Assembly: GCA_029203165.1 (NCBI GenBank)
Contig: CP119308.1
Coordinates: 1,550,001-1,614,000 of the forward strand
DNA length: 64,000 nt
Source of the DNA: Candidatus Microbacterium colombiense
GTDB lineage: Bacteria > Actinomycetota > Actinomycetes > Actinomycetales > Microbacteriaceae
Direction: 5' to 3'
A model generated the notes under the pieces. The model searched no databases, was not told the origin of the DNA, and worked only from the letters and a program-made list of their open reading frames with translations. Shown one piece after another: positions 42,472 to 49,911 of the stretch (positions within the stretch are counted from its first letter, which is position 1; each line of letters opens with the position of its first letter). A program made the position numbers and the translations under genes.

Positions 42472-43035
42472 ATGGTCGACACCCAGATCTTCGAACCCGA
42501 CGGACGCGCCATCCCCTTCGTGGACGAGGGCGACGGACCGGTCAAGCTCGTCCTCATCCAGGAGCAGGGTCTCGCGGCCGACGTGTTGAGCGTGTCTGCG
42601 CACTACCTCGCCGAGGAAGCCGGCTTCCACGTGCTGCGCGTCGGACACCGCGCGGACGGACAGGCTTCGCTCGACGAGCGCGTCGCCGATGCGCTCGCCG
42701 TGATCGATCACGTCGGAATCGAAGACACCTGGGTCGGCGGCCACGGTTTCGGCGGCACGATCGCACGCGCACTCGTCGCCGCACACGTCGACCGTGCCAA
42801 CGGTCTGCTGCTGCTCGGCGTGGAAGACGTGGACATCGCGGTCGCGCCGGCCATCCCGGTGCTGATCGTGCAGGGCACCGAAGATGTCGACACCCCTCCG
42901 ACCAACGCCGAGCGTCTGCAGGCCACCGTGCCGGATCGCTCGAGCATCAAGACCATCGCCGGAGATCACCTCTTCCCGATGCATCACCCGATCGAGACGG
43001 GCGTGATCATCGAGGAGTACCTGGACTGGGACTGA
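42472..43035 (+). CDS. alpha/beta-hydrolase-fold protein lacking the nucleophile
   Basis: 187 residues from ATG 42472, behind GAGGAG. The fold is recognisable: VKLVLIQEQGLAADVLSVSA, the strand VLRVGHRADGQASL, the nucleophile-elbow region TWVGGHGFGGTIARAL, and a late GDHLFPMHH with the usual His. The elbow reads Gly-His-Gly-Phe-Gly, so residue 92 is Gly where a catalytic Ser is expected (G-x-S-x-G). It is also shorter than typical hydrolases because the lid is missing. A catalytic role is unlikely; a binding or regulatory role is more plausible. Confidence 0.78.
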   Translation: MVDTQIFEPDGRAIPFVDEGDGPVKLVLIQEQGLAADVLSVSAHYLAEEAGFHVLRVGHRADGQASLDERVADALAVIDHVGIEDTWVGGHGFGGTIARALVAAHVDRANGLLLLGVEDVDIAVAPAIPVLIVQGTEDVDTPPTNAERLQATVPDRSSIKTIAGDHLFPMHHPIETGVIIEEYLDWD

Positions 43036-43050
43036 CCGCGGGGGCGCGGT

Positions 43051-43069
43051 ATCCGCTCGGGCAGCGGAT
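43051..43069 (+). terminator. small terminator hairpin
   Basis: ATCCGCT / AGCGGAT with a 5-nt loop, 15 nt after the hydrolase-like gene. Confidence 0.45.
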
Positions 43070-43084
43070 GTCCTGACCGCCTGA

Positions 43085-43090
43085 GAGAAT
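43085..43090 (+). promoter_or_regulatory. -10-like box of the ABC-F gene (leaderless)
   Basis: GAGAAT ends 6 nt before ATG 43097. Confidence 0.42.
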
Positions 43091-43096
43091 TGTCGG

Positions 43097-44758
43097 ATGA
43101 CCGCAACGCTCGTCGCGCAGAACCTCGCCGGTGGCTACGGTCACCGCATCCTCTTCGAATCCCTGGATCTGACCGTCTCGCCGGGAGATGTGATCGGCGT
43201 CGTCGGGGCGAACGGTGCCGGCAAGTCGACGCTCCTTCGTCTCCTCGCAGGCGTGGATGCGCCGGCGTCGGGCTCGGTGTCGCTGGCGCCGTGGGACGCG
43301 TTCGTCGGGTGGCTCCCCCAAGAGCATGAGCGCGCCGCGGGAGAGACCGTGGCCGCTTACATCGGCCGCCGTACCGGGTGCATGCAGGCGACGATCGATA
43401 TGGATGCCGCGGCGGTGGCACTGGCCGAACCGGCTCCGGCCACGGGCCCCGATCCGGCCGACGTCTACTCGACCGCATTGGATCGGTGGCTCGCCAGTGG
43501 AGCGGCGGATCTCGACGAGCGCATTCCCGTCGTGCTCGCCGAGCTCGGACTCCACCTCGCGGGCGGATCGGCCGAGGACGCGCTCATGACCTCGCTCTCC
43601 GGCGGCCAGGCGGCGCGCGTCGGCCTTGCGGCGCTGCTGTTGTCGCGCTTCGACATCGTGCTTCTCGATGAGCCGACGAACGACCTCGACCTCGACGGCC
43701 TCGAGCGGCTCGAGATGTTCGTGCGCGGGTTGCGCGGGGGAGCGGTGCTCGTCAGCCACGACCGGGAGTTCCTCGCCCGCGCCGTCACCCGCGTGCTCGA
43801 GCTGGATCTCGTGCAGGGATCGAATCGCGTGTACGGCGGTGGCTACGAGTCCTATCTCGAAGAACGGGCCACTCTGCGCCGCCACCTGCGGGAGAAGTAC
43901 GACGAGTTCGCCGACAAGAAGGCGGATCTCGTCGCGCGCGCTCGCACCCAGCGGGAGTGGTCGAGTCAGGGCGTGCGCAATGCGATGAAGAAGGCGCCGG
44001 ACAACGACAAGATCCGTCGCAAGGCCTCGACGGAGTCCAGTGAGAAGCAGGCGCAGAAGGTGCGCCAGATGGAGAGCCGGATCGCGCGCCTCGAGGAGGT
44101 CGACGAGCCGCGGAAGGAATGGCAGCTGGAGTTCTCGATCGGCGCGGCTCCGCGATCGAGCGGAGTCGTCTCGACGTTGAGTTCGGCCGTGGTCCGCCAG
44201 GGCGACTTCGTTCTCGGGCCTGTCTCCCTGCAGGTGAATGCGGGCGACCGGATCGGGATCACCGGGCCGAACGGTGCGGGCAAGTCCACGCTCCTGCGCG
44301 CGCTGCTCGGCACACGAGAGCCGGATGAGGGGACGGCGAGTCTGGGCGTGAGCGTCGAGATCGGGGAGATCGATCAGGCCCGATCGCTCCTCGTCGGATC
44401 AGTACCGCTCGCCGACGCGTTCGAAGCCTTGGTGCCCGAACTCGCCTCGGGCGACGTGCGCACGCTGCTCGCGAAGTTCGGTCTGAAGGCCGATCATGTG
44501 ACCCGCCCGGTGGATGGTCTGTCTCCCGGGGAGCGCACCCGCGCCGCACTGGCACTGCTGCAGGCGCGTGGCGTCAATCTGCTCGTGCTCGACGAACCGA
44601 CGAACCACCTGGATCTGCCGGCGATCGAACAGCTGGAGCAGGCACTCGAGTCCTACGAGGGGACCCTGCTGCTCGTGACGCATGACCGGCGGATGCTCGA
44701 CACCGTGCGGATCGACCGGCGCTGGAGAGTCGAGAGCGGCCAGGTCGTCGAGAGCTGA
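43097..44758 (+). CDS. ABC-F family ribosomal ATPase
   Basis: 553 residues with two ATP-binding cassettes and no membrane part. Cassette 1: Walker A VGANGAGKSTLLRLLAG, signature LSGGQAARV, Walker B LLDEPTNDLDLDG. A charged linker (residues about 250-330, Lys/Arg-rich) acts as the P-site tRNA interaction motif. Cassette 2: TGPNGAGKSTLLRALLG, variant signature LSPGERTRA, VLDEPTNHLDLPAIE. ABC-F proteins resolve stalled ribosomes or protect them from antibiotics; which applies here is not certain. The second signature has Pro in place of the usual Gly. Confidence 0.93.
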   Translation: MTATLVAQNLAGGYGHRILFESLDLTVSPGDVIGVVGANGAGKSTLLRLLAGVDAPASGSVSLAPWDAFVGWLPQEHERAAGETVAAYIGRRTGCMQATIDMDAAAVALAEPAPATGPDPADVYSTALDRWLASGAADLDERIPVVLAELGLHLAGGSAEDALMTSLSGGQAARVGLAALLLSRFDIVLLDEPTNDLDLDGLERLEMFVRGLRGGAVLVSHDREFLARAVTRVLELDLVQGSNRVYGGGYESYLEERATLRRHLREKYDEFADKKADLVARARTQREWSSQGVRNAMKKAPDNDKIRRKASTESSEKQAQKVRQMESRIARLEEVDEPRKEWQLEFSIGAAPRSSGVVSTLSSAVVRQGDFVLGPVSLQVNAGDRIGITGPNGAGKSTLLRALLGTREPDEGTASLGVSVEIGEIDQARSLLVGSVPLADAFEALVPELASGDVRTLLAKFGLKADHVTRPVDGLSPGERTRAALALLQARGVNLLVLDEPTNHLDLPAIEQLEQALESYEGTLLLVTHDRRMLDTVRIDRRWRVESGQVVES

Positions 44759-44762
44759 GCCG

Positions 44763-45107
44763 CTAGCGGCCCTGGCGCTTCTTGTAGGGCTTCGGCTGCC
44801 CTTTGACGATGGGTGCTCGTCCCTTGCCCTTCGACGCCTTGGCCTTTCCGCCGGCAGGGGCGATGGTCTTCGCCGCCGGAGGGGGAGCCGCCGCGACGGT
44901 CGCCCGAGCCTCGACCAGGAACAACTCGCCCACGGAGGTGAGACGGGGAGTGCCCTCACGGTTGATGAGCGTGTGCCCGACCTCCTCCTCGATCTTGTCG
45001 AGTGAGGTGTACAGCGACGCGAGCGGGATGCCGAGGTTCGCAGCAGTGCGGGGAAAATGCAGCGTGTCCGCCAGAGCGACGTAGCGGCGGAGCAGAGCGA
45101 TCTTCAC
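44763..45107 (-). CDS. stand-alone LysR-type HTH protein with basic tail
   Basis: 114 residues. Residues 1-60 are a LysR-type winged helix (LLRRYVALADTLHFPRTAANLG, ASLYTSLDKIEEEVGHTLINREG). The effector-binding domain of about 200 residues is absent; instead there is an Ala/Pro segment and a Lys/Gly-rich tail (GGKAKASKGKGRAPIVKG). It ends 4 nt from the convergent ABC-F gene. It may be a small nucleoid-like DNA-binding protein and not a metabolite sensor. Codon use is normal and there is no sign of a broken longer gene. Confidence 0.78.
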   Translation of the reverse strand: MKIALLRRYVALADTLHFPRTAANLGIPLASLYTSLDKIEEEVGHTLINREGTPRLTSVGELFLVEARATVAAAPPPAAKTIAPAGGKAKASKGKGRAPIVKGQPKPYKKRQGR

Positions 45108-45218
45108 GGGAACCCTTCGACGGCTCGCGCGGTGTGCGCGACTCTCCCAGGTTACGCGACGACGAACAGTCGAGGAGTGCGCGTCCAGTCGTACGGGAGA
45201 GCAGAGGCCAGACGGAGA

Positions 45219-45251
45219 GGATGCCGCGACCGGTATGCGGTCGCGGCATCC
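45219..45251 (-). terminator. terminator of the HesB-like gene
   Basis: Perfect 13-bp arms GGATGCCGCGACC / GGTCGCGGCATCC with a 7-nt loop, 12 nt past the stop at 45264 on the minus strand. Confidence 0.8.
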
Positions 45252-45263
45252 GTCAGCCTGCCG

Positions 45264-45563
45264 TCAGGCGACCTGAGGCAGCACCGCGAACGACACGGAG
45301 CCTTCGTCATCGACGCCCGCATCGAGGATCTTGTCCTCGAGAGCGGCGGCCGCGGCTTCATCGAGGAAGAGCCGGGTGCCGGAGACCTCGACGACCTGGT
45401 CGGCGGGCTCGGGATCCGGTGTGACCAGCACGGCCAGTCGCGCGGCGGCTCCGGGTTCCTGAGCCGGTGTGGAGTGGATGCGAAGCCCGGCTTCTGGCGC
45501 GTCGCTCTGGCGGGTGACGAGAGTGGTCACGATGGCGGTGGCGTTATCGGTGAGGGTGAGCAC
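45264..45563 (-). CDS. HesB/IscA-like protein without cysteines
   Basis: 99 residues with the HesB/A-type assembly fold pattern: LTLTDNATAIVTTLVTR, AGLRIHSTP, GTRLFLDEAAAAALEDKILDAG, VSFAVLPQ. True IscA-type carriers use three cysteines for iron or Fe-S binding; this protein has none, so cluster delivery by the known mechanism is excluded. Relatives of this kind are common in actinobacteria, with unknown function. No suf or isc gene adjoins. Confidence 0.82.
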   Translation of the reverse strand: MLTLTDNATAIVTTLVTRQSDAPEAGLRIHSTPAQEPGAAARLAVLVTPDPEPADQVVEVSGTRLFLDEAAAAALEDKILDAGVDDEGSVSFAVLPQVA

Positions 45564-45670
45564 GAGACTCTCCTTCCGGTCGGGGCATGGCGCGGTCGCG
45601 ACATGTCCGGGCTACGATTCCTGACCTCGGCGCGACGTTCAACCCCCTTGCGCGAGTTCGGAGGAACCTC

Positions 45671-46153
45671 TCACGATCCGAGCTGCTTGCGCAGGAACAC
45701 CTGCTCGCCGCCGTCCCCGTCGGGGATGCGATCGCTTTGCGAATACCCGCAACTCTCGTACAGCCGGATGTTCGCCGTGCTCCTGCTCCCGGTGAACAGC
45801 TCGGCTTCCCGCGCCCCCGATCGGCTCTCCGCAGCCTCGAGAAGCGCCCGGCCGACGCCTTCTCCCTGTTGGTCGGGGGCGACCGCGATCCGCCCGATCA
45901 GGAGCACGTCACCGTCGACGCGGTAGCGGATCGCGCCGACCAGACGACCATCGTCCCGAGCACCGAGACCTGTGCCCTCGCGGAGTTCGGCGGACATCTG
46001 CTCGAGTGTCTGGGTGAGAGGAGGCATGTCGGCCGTGCCGTAGAGCTGCGCCTCCGAGACGAAAGCCGCCCTCTGCAGCGTGAGCACCTCTCCCGCATCG
46101 CACTCCGAGAGCGGTGAGATCTTCAGCGATGGGTGTGGATGGTGTGAGTTCAT
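45671..46153 (-). CDS. GNAT-family N-acetyltransferase
   Basis: 160 residues. The acetyl-CoA site IAVAPDQQGEGVGRALLEAAE is canonical (Q-x-x-G-x-G), followed by ELFTGSRSTANIRLYESCGY. The substrate may be a small molecule or protein amine; it is not predictable. It is divergent from dps with about 100 nt between. Confidence 0.9.
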   Translation of the reverse strand: MNSHHPHPSLKISPLSECDAGEVLTLQRAAFVSEAQLYGTADMPPLTQTLEQMSAELREGTGLGARDDGRLVGAIRYRVDGDVLLIGRIAVAPDQQGEGVGRALLEAAESRSGAREAELFTGSRSTANIRLYESCGYSQSDRIPDGDGGEQVFLRKQLGS

Positions 46154-46229
46154 CGTCGTCCTTCCGGGTCACACGATCGAGGGCAGCAAGGTCGGTGTCA
46201 ACCCCCTCGGCCGCTCCCACTCACGGCGC

Positions 46230-46235
46230 TAGCGT
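46230..46235 (+). promoter_or_regulatory. -10 box of dps
   Basis: TAGCGT, with a short leader containing CAGGAGG (46241-46247) before ATG 46255. Confidence 0.45.
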
Positions 46236-46254
46236 CGCGGCAGGAGGACACATC

Positions 46255-46794
46255 ATGGCTGAGAAGAAGACATCCGCATCGACGCGCGCCGCTCGCGGCG
46301 CGAAGACCACTCGCCGGCAGAATGCGGAGAAGGGGTTCCAGGCGTCCGCGACTCTGGCCGCCGATCTGCAGGCCGTGCTCGTCGATCTGCTCGAGCTCGC
46401 GCTGCAGGGCAAGCAGGCGCACTGGAATGTGGTGGGCCAGAACTTCCGTGACACGCACCGTCAACTCGACGAGATCATCGACGAGGCGCGGGTGTTCAGC
46501 GACACGATCGCCGAACGCATGAGGGCTCTGCATGCCGTCCCGGACGGTCGCAGCGCGACGGTCGCCGGGAAGACGACGCTTCCCGAGTTCCCCGCGGGCG
46601 AGGTGTCGACGTCGGAGACGATCGACCTGGTCACCGAGCGGCTCGAAGCCGTCGTGGCGACGATGCGCGGCGTCCACGATGAAGTCGATGAGGAAGACCC
46701 GACGTCGGCCGACCTCCTGCACGCGATCATCGAGCGGTTGGAGCAGTTCGCGTGGATGGTCAGCGCAGAGAACCGGACCCCCGCAGGTCGATGA
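46255..46794 (+). CDS. dps: Dps-type ferritin, DNA protection in starvation
   Basis: 179 residues. The four-helix ferritin core has the Dps inter-subunit ferroxidase residues: His in GKQAHWNVVGQNFRDTHRQL and acidic residues in DEIIDEARVFSDTIAERM. The N-terminal 27 residues are a basic tail (KKTSASTRAARGAKTTRRQ), the feature that lets some Dps proteins bind DNA. It would store iron, consume peroxide and compact DNA under stress. Confidence 0.94.
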   Translation: MAEKKTSASTRAARGAKTTRRQNAEKGFQASATLAADLQAVLVDLLELALQGKQAHWNVVGQNFRDTHRQLDEIIDEARVFSDTIAERMRALHAVPDGRSATVAGKTTLPEFPAGEVSTSETIDLVTERLEAVVATMRGVHDEVDEEDPTSADLLHAIIERLEQFAWMVSAENRTPAGR

Positions 46795-46818
46795 CGCCGT
46801 GCGATGCGATCCGGCGGC

Positions 46819-47349
46819 TCACGCCACCGGGTCGATGTCGCGGCGGAAGCCGCGCCGCACGAAGTGCGGGAGGGCGAACCACAGCACGGTCACGCCGATC
46901 ACCGACACGACGAGTGCGATGATGCCGGCCGAGCGGTTCACCGTGAAGTCGACGATCAGGGTCGTGACGCCGATCGTCAACGCGGCGATCACGACGAGGT
47001 CGACCTTCACGATGCGGGCAGCCACCCGCACGAGTTCCGGTTTGCGCCGACTCCCGAACAGGGCCCGGTGCATGCCCACCGGCGCGAGCGACAGAATCGT
47101 CGCGATCGCGGCGAGAGCCACCAGGACGACGTACACATCCCGCTGGAGTTCGTCCATATCGGTGAAGCGCGGCTGGAAGGCGACTGCGAGCAGGAACCCG
47201 GTGAGGATCTGGGTGCCGGTCTGCATCACACGCAGCTCCTGCATCAGTTCGTCCCAGTTCCGATCCGCTCGCTCGTTGGGCGTCTCGTCTCGGCCGTCGA
47301 CGCGATCGTCGTGTTCGACCGAGTCGGGAGGCGTTCGATCGGATGTCAT
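46819..47349 (-). CDS. DUF6328-like four-span membrane protein
   Basis: 176 residues. An acidic cytoplasmic N-terminus (ERADRNWDELMQELRVMQTG) is followed by four hydrophobic helices: ILTGFLLAVAFQP, VYVVLVALAAIATILSLAPVG, LVVIAALTIGVTTLIVDFTV, IIALVVSVIGVTVLWFALP. I assign it to DUF6328 by pattern. A GAGACT sequence 6 nt before its start (47356-47361) resembles the leaderless promoters. Function is unknown. Confidence 0.75.
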   Translation of the reverse strand: MTSDRTPPDSVEHDDRVDGRDETPNERADRNWDELMQELRVMQTGTQILTGFLLAVAFQPRFTDMDELQRDVYVVLVALAAIATILSLAPVGMHRALFGSRRKPELVRVAARIVKVDLVVIAALTIGVTTLIVDFTVNRSAGIIALVVSVIGVTVLWFALPHFVRRGFRRDIDPVA

Positions 47350-47439
47350 GAGGCCAGTCTCCCGGGCACGATGCCGAGCTGTCCAGGCTCTTCGTCCACA
47401 CGCGGACTCAGAGTGAGCCCGTCGACTGACCCTCTGCGC

Positions 47440-48033
47440 TCAGGATGGAGCGCCCGTGGCGCCGGTGCTCTCCTCGCGAAGCCGGGGGACTGTGCGTCGC
47501 TCGGGGCGCAGCCCGCTCTTGTCGGCGTAGAACTCACGGATGCGATCCATGTCGGCTGCGACATCGCCGGAGAGCTCGAGCGTCGGGCCGAGTCCGGTCG
47601 TCATCGTCGCGCGATCGACGAAGCCGAGGGTGACGGGCATCCCGGTCTCCCGGGCGATCCGGTAGAACCCGGACTTCCAGTAGTCATTGCCCCCACGCGT
47701 GCCGTCGGGCGTGATCACGAGGCCGAAGACGTCACCCGCCTGCACCTGACTCACGACGTCGGCGACGACGCGGCCGGGATCGGCGCGATCGACGGCGACA
47801 CCCCCGAGCTTGCGCATGACGGGGCCACGCCATCCGCGGAACAGACTCTTCTTGCCGAGCCAGTGCACATCGATACCGAGTCGCCAGGCGATCGCGAGCA
47901 TCAGCACGAAGTCCCAGTTGGACGTGTGGGGGGCGCCGATCAGGATGGTCGGACGGGTCGGCACGGCGTCATGTCCGACCAGAGTCCAGCGACTGACAGC
48001 CCAATAGAGGCGGGCGAGAGAGCGTCGGACCAT
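47440..48033 (-). CDS. lysophospholipid acyltransferase-family protein (PlsC-like)
   Basis: About 197 residues. The acyltransferase HX4D motif is in GAPHTSNWDFVL, the phosphate-binding motif in ITPDGTRGGNDYWKSGFY (Pro-Asp-Gly-Thr-Arg), and VHWLGKKSLFRG lies between. Such enzymes acylate lysophosphatidate or related lipids at the membrane. ATG 48033 or GTG 48066 could start it; neither has an ideal ribosome site. Confidence 0.87.
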   Translation of the reverse strand: MVRRSLARLYWAVSRWTLVGHDAVPTRPTILIGAPHTSNWDFVLMLAIAWRLGIDVHWLGKKSLFRGWRGPVMRKLGGVAVDRADPGRVVADVVSQVQAGDVFGLVITPDGTRGGNDYWKSGFYRIARETGMPVTLGFVDRATMTTGLGPTLELSGDVAADMDRIREFYADKSGLRPERRTVPRLREESTGATGAPS

Positions 48034-48096
48034 GCTCCCACCGTAGGCGATGACGGCCGTGCGCACGGAACCGGCGCCTCACCCGTGCGAGAGGCG

Positions 48097-48102
48097 TACG
48101 AT
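48097..48102 (+). promoter_or_regulatory. -10 box of the 48-residue protein gene (leaderless)
   Basis: TACGAT ends 6 nt before ATG 48109, good support that this tiny gene is real. Confidence 0.5.
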
Positions 48103-48108
48103 CGAGGG

Positions 48109-48255
48109 ATGGACAAGACGCAGCAGGACGCGACGGAGCAGGGTGCACCCATCGGGTTGCAGCCGCTGCCGGACGCTCTGAATCTGCTCGATGACGTCGC
48201 AGCCGGCTACTGCAGCGGCGGCGTCTGCCACTTCCCCGCCCCCAAGGGGCAGTAG
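48109..48255 (+). CDS. 48-residue protein with a CSGGVC motif
   Basis: A very short gene, unknown function. The end (GYCSGGVCHFPAPKGQ) has two cysteines four residues apart, separated by Ser-Gly-Gly-Val, which could bind metal or form a redox disulfide. The promoter box at fixed spacing and the position between a PlsC-like gene and a transporter gene support it. Confidence 0.6.
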   Translation: MDKTQQDATEQGAPIGLQPLPDALNLLDDVAAGYCSGGVCHFPAPKGQ

Positions 48256-48277
48256 GCCGCAGACGCCGCGCCGGTGA

Positions 48278-49750
48278 TCAGTGACCGCCGTGGAACTCGC
48301 CGGCGTCATCGGCCGGCTTGCGCACGAACGGGCTCAGTGCCACGGCCGCCAGCGAGATGATCGCTGCGATCAGGAATGCCATGCGCGCCCCGGGCGCGCC
48401 GGCCACGGCCGTCTCCAGGCCCTCGGCCTCACCGGCATGCAGGATCGACGAGTACGTGACCGTGAGCAGGGCGACGCCCGCTGCGCCCCCCACCTGCTGA
48501 AGCGTGTTCAGCACCGCGGAGCCATGCGAGTACAGCGAACGCTGCAGTGAGCCGAGCGAGGCGGAGAACAGCGGCGTGAACGACATCGCGAGACCGACCG
48601 ACATCGCTGCCTGCACGATGATCAGCACCCACCACACGGTGTGCTCGCCCACCGTCGAGTAGTAGAACAGCGCGGCGGACACCAGGATCGTGCCAGGGAT
48701 CAGCAGCGGACGCGTGCCACGGGCGTCGTAGATACGACCCATCACCGGACCGAGCAGGCCCATGAGCACCGAGCCGGGAAGCAGGATCAGTCCTGATTCC
48801 AACGGGTTGAGGCCGGCCACGTTCTGCAGGTACTGGGGCAGGAGCGTCAGCGTGCCGAACATCGACAGCGCGAGGATCGTCATGATGATCACCGAGAAGG
48901 TGAAGTTCACGGAGCGGAACACGCGCAGATCGAGCAGTGCGTCATCGGCGCGCTGCAGCAGAAGCTGGCGCCACACGAAGAGGCCGAGCGACACGGCGCC
49001 CACGACGAGGGAGAGGATGCCGGTCGTCTCGCCGGACCCGCCCTCGCCGCCGAACTGGCTGAGGCCGAACACGACGCCGCCGAAGCCCAGGGCCGCGAGC
49101 GGGATCGAGAGCACATCGAGCGGGACCTTGCGGGTCTCACCGAGGTTGGTCATCCACTTCGCTCCCATGGCAAGGGCGATCAGCGCGATCGGCAGGATGA
49201 TCGCGAAGATCGCACGCCAGTTCAGGGTCTCGAGCACGGCGCCGGCGAGGGTCGGGCCGATGGCCGGGGCGAGCGAGATGACCAGACCGACGCGGCCCAT
49301 CATGCGTCCGCGCGACTGCGGGGGGACGACGTTCATGATCGTGGTCATCAGCAGCGGCATCATGATGCCGGTTCCGGCGGCCTGGATCACGCGGCCGACC
49401 AGCAGCACAGCGAAACCGGGGGCGACGAGCGCGACCAGTGTGCCGAGGGAGAACGCCGTCATCGCGGCGATGAAGACCTGGCGGGTCGTGAACCGCTGCA
49501 GGATGAACCCGGTGGTCGGGATGACGACGGCCATGGTGAGCATGAAGGCGCTCGTGAGCCACTGTCCGAGCTCGGGCGGGATGCCGAGGTCGGTGTTGAG
49601 GTGCGGGATCGCGATGCCCATCGTCGTCTCGTTGAGGATGGCGACGAAGGCGGCGACGAGCAGGAGCCAGATCACGCGCATGTCAGAGCGCGAGATCGTT
49701 CCTCCCGCGGGGGTGGGGGTCGTGATCGAACCGGTGTCGACGGCGGACAT
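48278..49750 (-). CDS. DHA2-family MFS drug exporter (14 spans)
   Basis: 490 residues with about 14 membrane helices. DHA2 features: IVATLNETTMG-like start (FVAILNETTMGIAIPHLN), WLTSAFMLTMAVVIPTTGF, FTTRQVFIAAMTAF, GRVIQAAGTGIMMPLLM, GPTLAGAVLETLNWRAIF (motif C region). Proton-driven efflux of drugs or toxic metabolites is the likely role. It is divergent from an ABC exporter across 161 nt; no regulator gene accompanies them. Confidence 0.92.
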   Translation of the reverse strand: MSAVDTGSITTPTPAGGTISRSDMRVIWLLLVAAFVAILNETTMGIAIPHLNTDLGIPPELGQWLTSAFMLTMAVVIPTTGFILQRFTTRQVFIAAMTAFSLGTLVALVAPGFAVLLVGRVIQAAGTGIMMPLLMTTIMNVVPPQSRGRMMGRVGLVISLAPAIGPTLAGAVLETLNWRAIFAIILPIALIALAMGAKWMTNLGETRKVPLDVLSIPLAALGFGGVVFGLSQFGGEGGSGETTGILSLVVGAVSLGLFVWRQLLLQRADDALLDLRVFRSVNFTFSVIIMTILALSMFGTLTLLPQYLQNVAGLNPLESGLILLPGSVLMGLLGPVMGRIYDARGTRPLLIPGTILVSAALFYYSTVGEHTVWWVLIIVQAAMSVGLAMSFTPLFSASLGSLQRSLYSHGSAVLNTLQQVGGAAGVALLTVTYSSILHAGEAEGLETAVAGAPGARMAFLIAAIISLAAVALSPFVRKPADDAGEFHGGH

Positions 49751-49899
49751 GCGGCCTCCTAGGCACAGAAGAGAGGGAGGAAGGTGCGCGAGAGTTCGCG
49801 GAAGTCATTCAGCGTAACGACAGGTTCGGACATTTCATTCCGCATCCGTCAGGATCCGCTGTCCGCGTATCGGGCGGCCCCAGCGTCCGAGGGCATGAC

Positions 49900-49905
49900 T
49901 ACGCT
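49900..49905 (+). promoter_or_regulatory. -10 box of the ABC exporter gene (leaderless)
   Basis: TACGCT ends 6 nt before ATG 49912. Confidence 0.5.
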
Positions 49906-49911
49906 GGCGAC

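Noticed and set aside
45671..46153. Reading the plus-strand frame across the GNAT gene (45587-46117) as a gene
   Set aside because: The minus-strand frame carries a perfect acetyl-CoA motif; the plus-strand product has none.
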